Part shown: positions 5,984 to 10,702 of the stretch, one piece after another
How positions within the stretch are numbered: the stretch's first letter is position 1
How the letters are laid out: every line of letters starts with the position of its first letter
NCBI GenBank assembly: GCA_016928755.1
Contig: JAFGKB010000310.1
Location: 1-10,702, forward strand
Length of the DNA stretch: 10,702 nt
Direction of reading: 5' to 3'
Source: Anaerolineae bacterium
GTDB taxonomy: Bacteria; Chloroflexota; Anaerolineae; B4-G1; SLSP01
Program-made: the position numbers and the translations under genes
Notes under the pieces: model-generated
Told to the model about the DNA's origin: nothing
Database searches by the model: none
What the model saw: the letters and a program-made list of their open reading frames with translations, nothing else

Positions 5984-7026
5984 CGTTCTAAATCAAAGAA
6001 GGGCACAAATGCAACTGATTTATCATCAAATTTCACCGTAGCACCGGGGAGCCGTGCCCCGGTCTCTAACAATGAGCGACCTGATGGTAACTCCAAGACC
6101 GTGCCCGATATCCCCATATAGGGCCACCGCATCCCACGCACACGGCTACCGATAACTATAGGGGATTCGGGTTGAATTGGATTACCGGACTCGGTGGGCA
6201 TAGGGACAATAATAAAGGGCCGCTCGCCACCACTTCGCTGTTCCTGAAGGCCACTAATAGCAACTTCCCGGCCATCCATAGAACGTAAAAGACGGAAAAC
6301 AGCTTTGGACATCGGAATTACACCCACACCCTCAGTAACAACAACCGCGAAATCTACCGCCTCGATTTTAGGCAGTAACTCCGGGGGTATCCCTCCCACA
6401 ATAATCCCTTGTACCCGCATCTCTATAGCCTGCTCAATCGCTTCTTCGTCCAGTTGTGCCCCACCCACGAGAATCGTCCCTTGGGCAGAAGCGTCTATCT
6501 GTTTAGCCCGTAGAGCACGCCGCGCATTGCGAACCGCCATCTTCAAGACGCCATAGCTTTCTTTGCCATTTCCCCAGATCCCCTGGATAAAGGCACCGGT
6601 TGTCTCAATAAGCACACCACGATTAGACCAGGTATCAACAATAACACCAGGGACTAAAGCACTGAGTTGAAGAGGTATTTCTGGGGCTTCTAACAGCAAC
6701 CGACCCCGTCCATACCCTGTAATACGGCCATCAATCGGGGCACGACAACGCTGCCGGCTAATCCCGCCGCGCTCAGCGAGAACAGCCCGTGCAAGCACCC
6801 GTTGTCCGATCTTTACCTTAATGAATGACTTCGCTTTCTTGGGGGAGACACCTAACTCCCGTGCCACATCAATAATACGAAACTCACCTGAAAGCGTCGT
6901 CTGCGCCACAGTTTGCGCCGGTTCAACAGACTCACCTATCCCGACAATGACTTCACCTTGACGCGGTAAACGGCGGGGGATACGCACTGTAGTTAAAGGA
7001 TTGACAATTGTATAAGGGAGAATCAA
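5974..7026 (-). CDS. Conserved-looking protein of unknown function with barrel-like and KOW-like regions
   Basis: The start is TTG at 7026: AGGAGG lies five bases upstream, inside the final codons of the preceding gene, and one base separates this start from that gene's stop. The 350-residue product has no signal peptide or membrane helix, so it is probably cytoplasmic. Residues about 20-115 contain repeated 'GExVxxGxxVxxAQxVAQ'-like and 'IGQRVLARAVLA...RAPIDGRI' segments that look like a barrel-sandwich (lipoyl/RnfC-type) beta fold, without an evident lipoylated or biotinylated lysine. Residues about 183-260 alternate strands and helices (TILVGGA, GIIVGGIPPELL, AVVVTEGVGVIPMS), like a small Rossmann-type domain. 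Residues about 290-345 (GSRVRGMRWPYMGISGTVLELP...VKFDDKSVAFVP) resemble a KOW/SH3-like barrel. No catalytic motif is recognised. Being last in a tightly coupled unit, it probably works with the ASKHA protein encoded just upstream. Confidence 0.78.
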   Translation of the reverse strand: MILPYTIVNPLTTVRIPRRLPRQGEVIVGIGESVEPAQTVAQTTLSGEFRIIDVARELGVSPKKAKSFIKVKIGQRVLARAVLAERGGISRQRCRAPIDGRITGYGRGRLLLEAPEIPLQLSALVPGVIVDTWSNRGVLIETTGAFIQGIWGNGKESYGVLKMAVRNARRALRAKQIDASAQGTILVGGAQLDEEAIEQAIEMRVQGIIVGGIPPELLPKIEAVDFAVVVTEGVGVIPMSKAVFRLLRSMDGREVAISGLQEQRSGGERPFIIVPMPTESGNPIQPESPIVIGSRVRGMRWPYMGISGTVLELPSGRSLLETGARLPGATVKFDDKSVAFVPFFDLERLL

Positions 7027-7027
7027 C

Positions 7028-8779
7028 TTAGCCTCCTACGTCCCATATCCAGCGATTAAGACGCGCGCGACATTCATCGGGGTCCTCAGGTAACTCTAAA
7101 GGCCGGCCCCTGGCATCAACCACCAAGCCCACCCGTCCACCAATAGCATGGACTTTTCCCCCTTTACCTGCGCCACCCAATCCAATATCAAAACGCCGGT
7201 GGGGCTTAATTTCCAGCGTCGCTTGCTGTCCTGGCAACAACGGCCAAATCTCTAATTCGCCATAGTGGGCTTCAACATCCAGGGAACTGCCATCCTCATA
7301 TACAATACGCATCTTCAGAATAACATCCCCTTCCTTAGCCCGGCCCACCGGGGAGATGATGGTCCCCAGTGGAATAAGCGTACCGGCTTCCATTGCCGAA
7401 GCGGCAGCCAGCGGCTTGATACTGGCCACGGCTCCCAAGGCTGAAGCAGCACGGCTAAAATCCAGGAAAACGGTTGAAATGCCTACAGGTTGCAAACCAT
7501 CTAACACCGTCAATAACGCCTGTCCTGGACGTGGCATATGGACAATACCCCCGCCACAGATAAGTATAGGATCCAAATAAGGCATCATACCGGGATGTAA
7601 TTCCGCTTCACCTGCGGACCAGGTGGGCAATGCAGTCCGCAAAGCATCTCGCAGCATCTCGCGAACAACGGCCTGCTCCACCCATAACTCCCGCAATTCC
7701 TGGGGTACAGTCCAAGGGCGTAACTGGCGGTTCAGGAGCAACGACTTAATCTCTTGTTCCTCAAACTCCTCCGGCAACCAGCGCGTAATGGATTCCATAC
7801 CATTCGCTTCTACCCAACTTGCCGGACCAAAAGCTATCCCCTGGCTTTGGACAGAGAGGAACAGCCGGCTATCAAATACCGCCGCCACCGATGTACTGGC
7901 CGCCCCAACATCAATCCCCAAGGAACCGCGTTGCGGGTTACGCTCACGATGCCAGAGGTATTCCACAACACGCCCCAACGAACTAGCTGCTGGCTGGAGT
8001 GGCAACCGGCTCCAGGAACTTAAGGTATCTACGCCAGGAGTACTTTTCAGACGTCGCTCAATATAGAGCCGCTCCAAGGTTTCTTGAGCCGGCCCAAGAT
8101 GTTCTTTGTCAGAAGTAGGCCGCACATTATCGACAACTTCAACCTGAACAATTTTCCCCAACATCTTAGCGATGCGTTCGCGCAGCAACGCATTGCCGGC
8201 ATACAGAAGAACCGGGCGCTGACTCTCTTCTAACATTGAGGCGCCAAGGGCAATCGCATCGGCTAATTCTAAAACAGGGTTCATCGCCCCGCCATCAATA
8301 CCGCCAACGAGAAGTACCACATCAGGAGCCACATCACGTATAGTCCGCGCCCAGGTTTGTTGGGGAAATTGCAGACTTCCCTCGCGATAGAAAACGGCAT
8401 CAATCTTCGTATATGTGCCCGCAGCAGCACGTCGCGCGCTCTCGAGACTCATCTCCGGCACCAGACCGGCCAAAACAATATGGAGCGGTTCAGGGGCACT
8501 GAGAATGACTACAAAAGCATCGACACCCTCCTGACCATCACGCGGTGTAAGCAACCGGCCATTTTGATATAGAATACGGCCCGTAATCAACTCAATATCC
8601 TCAATAGCTTGAATTACACCCACTCCCACATCATTCCAGGGGAAATGCATAGTAGTTAACGCCTCTGACTGGGCCACAAAGCGGTAACTATCCTCTACAC
8701 GCTCAAGGAGGAGCACCTTGGTTATCACTTTACCACAATCGGCAACTAGAATGGATTCAATCCCAGGATCGTTGACCAT
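7028..8779 (-). CDS. GlmL/MutL-family ASKHA (actin-fold) protein, orphan
   Basis: The 583-residue product matches the glutamate mutase-associated GlmL (MutL) family. Two actin-like phosphate motifs are visible, ADCGKVITK (13-21) at the N-terminus and GIDVGAAST (288-296) in the middle, each starting a putative ASKHA half, plus the glycine-rich LLVGGIDGG (156-164) and ICGGG (407-411). In clostridia glmL lies between the glutamate mutase genes and is thought to help that enzyme. Here neither GlmS (B12-binding) nor GlmE is nearby, so the name should not be read as glutamate mutase function or as DNA-repair MutL. The protein runs about 110 residues past the actin-like core (about 470-583), ending in a Gly-rich GLGGAGKGGK and DARGRPLELP. 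No membrane helix is seen. The ATG at 8779 has AGGGGG upstream and lies three bases after the stop of the six-helix membrane protein gene, indicating an operon. Confidence 0.83.
   Translation of the reverse strand: MVNDPGIESILVADCGKVITKVLLLERVEDSYRFVAQSEALTTMHFPWNDVGVGVIQAIEDIELITGRILYQNGRLLTPRDGQEGVDAFVVILSAPEPLHIVLAGLVPEMSLESARRAAAGTYTKIDAVFYREGSLQFPQQTWARTIRDVAPDVVLLVGGIDGGAMNPVLELADAIALGASMLEESQRPVLLYAGNALLRERIAKMLGKIVQVEVVDNVRPTSDKEHLGPAQETLERLYIERRLKSTPGVDTLSSWSRLPLQPAASSLGRVVEYLWHRERNPQRGSLGIDVGAASTSVAAVFDSRLFLSVQSQGIAFGPASWVEANGMESITRWLPEEFEEQEIKSLLLNRQLRPWTVPQELRELWVEQAVVREMLRDALRTALPTWSAGEAELHPGMMPYLDPILICGGGIVHMPRPGQALLTVLDGLQPVGISTVFLDFSRAASALGAVASIKPLAAASAMEAGTLIPLGTIISPVGRAKEGDVILKMRIVYEDGSSLDVEAHYGELEIWPLLPGQQATLEIKPHRRFDIGLGGAGKGGKVHAIGGRVGLVVDARGRPLELPEDPDECRARLNRWIWDVGG
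7032..7037 (-). promoter_or_regulatory. Shine-Dalgarno inside the end of the GlmL-like gene
   Basis: AGGAGG is formed by the Val-Gly-Gly codons at the C-terminus of the GlmL-like protein and sits five bases before TTG 7026. This arrangement decides the TTG start and points to translational coupling of the two genes. Confidence 0.75.
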
Positions 8780-8782
8780 CCA

Positions 8783-9433
8783 TTAGCCCCCTATAAAAGA
8801 TGAAATCCGGGCCGGTAACGTCGCTATATTCAACCACTGATCAACCCAAATCGTTAAAGCTGTTGTAATGGCCCCGGCAAAAGCCATCGCCAAGGCAATA
8901 ATAACAAAAAGCCGTCCCACAACTTGCACTTGAGAAAGTGCTTTTGAATACCATTTATCTTCATCAAGCGCAGAAGGAGAAAAAACAGCTAAGGCACAAA
9001 TCGTACCGATAACGGTCAAAATGCCCCCCAAGAATCCATAGGCTGAAACCGCTTTGCCTGTCGCAGCCACTTGGGGAATTAGAGTCCCTAACAATGCACC
9101 CGAGATCGCAACCGCAGCACCTACACCTAAAAGCACACCCATAGAGATATTACCAACATGTGAAATATTAGGAATGCCTTTTAACAGCAGAAAAGCCCCT
9201 AATAACAATGGGATAATATATTGGATACGCACCCCTATAGAGGCAGTACTACTAAGAGCCACTGTAATCCATTCAAATAAGACTGTACGCAGAATAATAC
9301 CCAGGGCATAACCAGTTCCAGAGCCAACCAGTAAGGCAAGTGCCCAGCGATAGAGAAAATGATCTCCAAACAGATAGCTAAAGATAATTAATGTAATGGC
9401 GGCACTAATAAAAACACCAATATAATCCGACAT
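8783..9433 (-). CDS. Six-helix integral membrane protein of unknown function
   Basis: The ATG at 9433 is preferred: it is four bases after the stop of the upstream gene and gives a helix directly (SDYIGVFISAAITLIIF). An in-frame TTG at 9499 would add 22 residues and overlap the previous gene by about 60 bases. GAGGAG lies about 12 bases upstream, within the end of the preceding gene, so start-up probably depends on coupling. The 216-residue product has about six hydrophobic helices (about 4-22, 28-50, 70-84, 96-118, 130-151, 171-196) rich in Gly and Ala, with several GxG and GxxG contacts and one charged loop (DEDKWYSK, 157-164). I do not recognise the family. It could be a channel, a transporter or the membrane platform of a complex with the neighbouring proteins. 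Confidence 0.8.
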   Translation of the reverse strand: MSDYIGVFISAAITLIIFSYLFGDHFLYRWALALLVGSGTGYALGIILRTVLFEWITVALSSTASIGVRIQYIIPLLLGAFLLLKGIPNISHVGNISMGVLLGVGAAVAISGALLGTLIPQVAATGKAVSAYGFLGGILTVIGTICALAVFSPSALDEDKWYSKALSQVQVVGRLFVIIALAMAFAGAITTALTIWVDQWLNIATLPARISSFIGG

Positions 9434-9437
9434 AGAG

Positions 9438-10702
9438 TTAATCGACTCCTCTTTTACCGGAAACAAGTTGGTAAGCCATACCAAATAGCAACATACCAAT
9501 GGCCACCCACTGGGTTAACATCAACGCATTTAACCTGTAACCGTAGTTTTTACTAATTGTTAAACCTTGGGACTCTTGATACGCGATCACGCCCGGGAAC
9601 CCAATTAGCCACCCTTGGGTAGATGTGGCTTCCAGGTACGGTGTCACCAATGGGCCAGCGGAAGAACTTACCCCTATGCCCACCGGCAAGGACGCATTTA
9701 CAGCGTTTTGCTCTACCCACCAACGCACACGCTCAGGACGTGCAGAGAGCACCAGTAAGAGATCAACATGGCTAGTGTTTTCAGTGATACTCAAGAAACG
9801 GGCCACACCACTCGCCGATCCAGGCAAATAAGCTATCTCCATAGCACCCGTATACGTTGACGAAGCCGCTAAATCATAAGAGAGACCCACGCCCTCAGGC
9901 AGGGTACTGACAATTACCACATCTACCCCCTGAGTTTCCAAATGCCGCAGTAGTACTTTGGAGATATGCTTCATTTCCAAACTCTCAGCCGGCCCATATT
10001 CGACAGCCATAATAACACGATCACCAGGTTGAAGGTCATCAATAGTATCTTTTAGACTTATCGTAGCAGGAACCGGTGGAGATTGCGCAATACGAGCCTC
10101 AAATCCAAGGCTCGCGGTCAGTCCGGTAAGCGCGGCAATAGTCACAACTAAAAGTACTACAAAAATCACTAAACGCGCTGAAGTCTCACGCCAGCCAGCA
10201 CGCTGACGGGGCTTTTCCACGACGCGCTCAGAACTACGCGGCAATTCCAGTAAATGTTGCCATAGTTGCGCTTGTTCGATAATTGTCGTCGTAACTTGTT
10301 GTTTTAGAACCGGCTTAAAATCTTTAGGCATATCAACAACAGCCGCAGCCGGTAAAACTCCAGCTAAACCCTCCAATGGACCTTCTTCTTCAGCCGGTCC
10401 CCGGATACGATGTTTAGCAGAGGCATCACCTGTAGGCCGGTACTCCGAAAGCCACTCTGGGATTTCAGCACGCACCAACCCCTCAATATCTTCAATCTCA
10501 TCTACTGCGGAAGCGGTGCCTGGAGAAGGCGGTTCAGCCCCCGAGGAATCAAGAGATAAGGGGCCAGTGCCAGGGGGTCGCAATTGATTAAGCCAAGCCG
10601 GAACTTCGGCAGGGGCCAATGTGTCAGTAACTGATGGACCCGCCGCATCTGGCTTGAGTGACCGTAACCAATCCGGGACTTCCTCCTCTTCTTCTCCAAG
10701 TG
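9438..10702 (-). CDS. Membrane-anchored protein with repeated PxWL motifs (5' partial)
   Basis: The frame stays open to the right edge, so the N-terminus is missing; a TTG at 10619 is internal. In the visible 420 residues, three copies of a short motif stand in the first 90: EEVPDWLRSLKP (6-17), AEVPAWLNQLRP (31-42) and AEIPEWLSEYRP (78-89), separated by Pro, Gly, Ser and acidic linkers. A basic stretch precedes a membrane helix (about 174-195). Residues about 200-390 form a mixed alpha/beta domain (GDRVIMAVEYGP, VDVVIVSTLPEG, HVDLLLVLSARPERV), followed by a second helix (about 393-413) and a basic KRGVD end. Predicted topology: motif region and C-terminal tail in the cytoplasm, alpha/beta domain outside. 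The motifs look like docking peptides. No enzyme residues are recognised. It is first in the visible unit and likely recruits or anchors the downstream proteins. Confidence 0.78.
   Translation of the reverse strand, partial: LGEEEEEVPDWLRSLKPDAAGPSVTDTLAPAEVPAWLNQLRPPGTGPLSLDSSGAEPPSPGTASAVDEIEDIEGLVRAEIPEWLSEYRPTGDASAKHRIRGPAEEEGPLEGLAGVLPAAAVVDMPKDFKPVLKQQVTTTIIEQAQLWQHLLELPRSSERVVEKPRQRAGWRETSARLVIFVVLLVVTIAALTGLTASLGFEARIAQSPPVPATISLKDTIDDLQPGDRVIMAVEYGPAESLEMKHISKVLLRHLETQGVDVVIVSTLPEGVGLSYDLAASSTYTGAMEIAYLPGSASGVARFLSITENTSHVDLLLVLSARPERVRWWVEQNAVNASLPVGIGVSSSAGPLVTPYLEATSTQGWLIGFPGVIAYQESQGLTISKNYGYRLNALMLTQWVAIGMLLFGMAYQLVSGKRGVD

Noticed and set aside
7623..8066. Plus-strand open frame of 147 codons inside the GlmL-like gene
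   Set aside because: It is opposite a well-supported gene, and its sequence shows no motif or start signal.
9434..9499. Longer N-terminus (TTG at 9499) for the six-helix protein
   Set aside because: It would overlap the upstream gene by about 60 bases and start with a poor codon, while ATG 9433 fits the operon spacing.
10502..10699. Short minus-strand frame at the right edge
   Set aside because: It overlaps, out of frame, the PxWL-motif gene, whose repeats prove the other frame is the coding one.

Overview
The window looks like chromosomal DNA of an uncultured or environmental bacterium, most likely a Chloroflexota (Anaerolineae-type) lineage. This is an inference from protein style rather than a marker gene. 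Two secreted or membrane proteins carry long Thr-Pro rich linkers. There is an orphan GlmL/MutL-family protein with no glutamate mutase beside it. Another protein repeats a short '(V/I)PxWLxx(L/Y)(R/K)P' motif. Gene density is high, Shine-Dalgarno sites are clear, and coding DNA is about 50% GC by eye. I see no rRNA, tRNA, CRISPR array, transposase or phage gene.

Layout. Positions 1-876 (+) hold the 3' part of a membrane-anchored alpha/beta hydrolase, the only plus-strand gene. It converges on the minus-strand genes, and a strong hairpin lies in the gap (913-948). Positions 983-4826 (-) hold three genes read right to left: a class I/II aminotransferase of the DapL-like type, a lipoprotein with a Thr-Pro stalk, and a GPH-family (MelB-like) sugar symporter. 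A perfect 12-bp palindrome sits next to a candidate promoter in front of the aminotransferase. Positions 4988-5719 (-) hold a stand-alone membrane protein with an acidic cytoplasmic head, a Thr-Pro stalk and a C-terminal TPDTG-hydrophobic-RRLRK tail. It has its own terminator and an AT-rich 254-bp upstream region.

Positions 5974-10702 (-) hold a tightly packed four-gene set that continues past the right edge. In transcription order these are a membrane-anchored protein with PxWL repeats (5' end missing), a six-helix membrane protein, a GlmL/MutL-type ASKHA protein with a C-terminal extension, and a soluble protein with beta-barrel-like and KOW-like ends. Gaps between the genes are 1 to 4 bases, and one Shine-Dalgarno site lies inside the preceding coding sequence, so the four are almost certainly co-translated. 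The ASKHA protein sits among membrane proteins and lacks GlmE/GlmS partners. This is the part of the window most likely to be an undescribed system, possibly an envelope-associated complex driven or gated by an actin-fold ATPase. That role is inference only.
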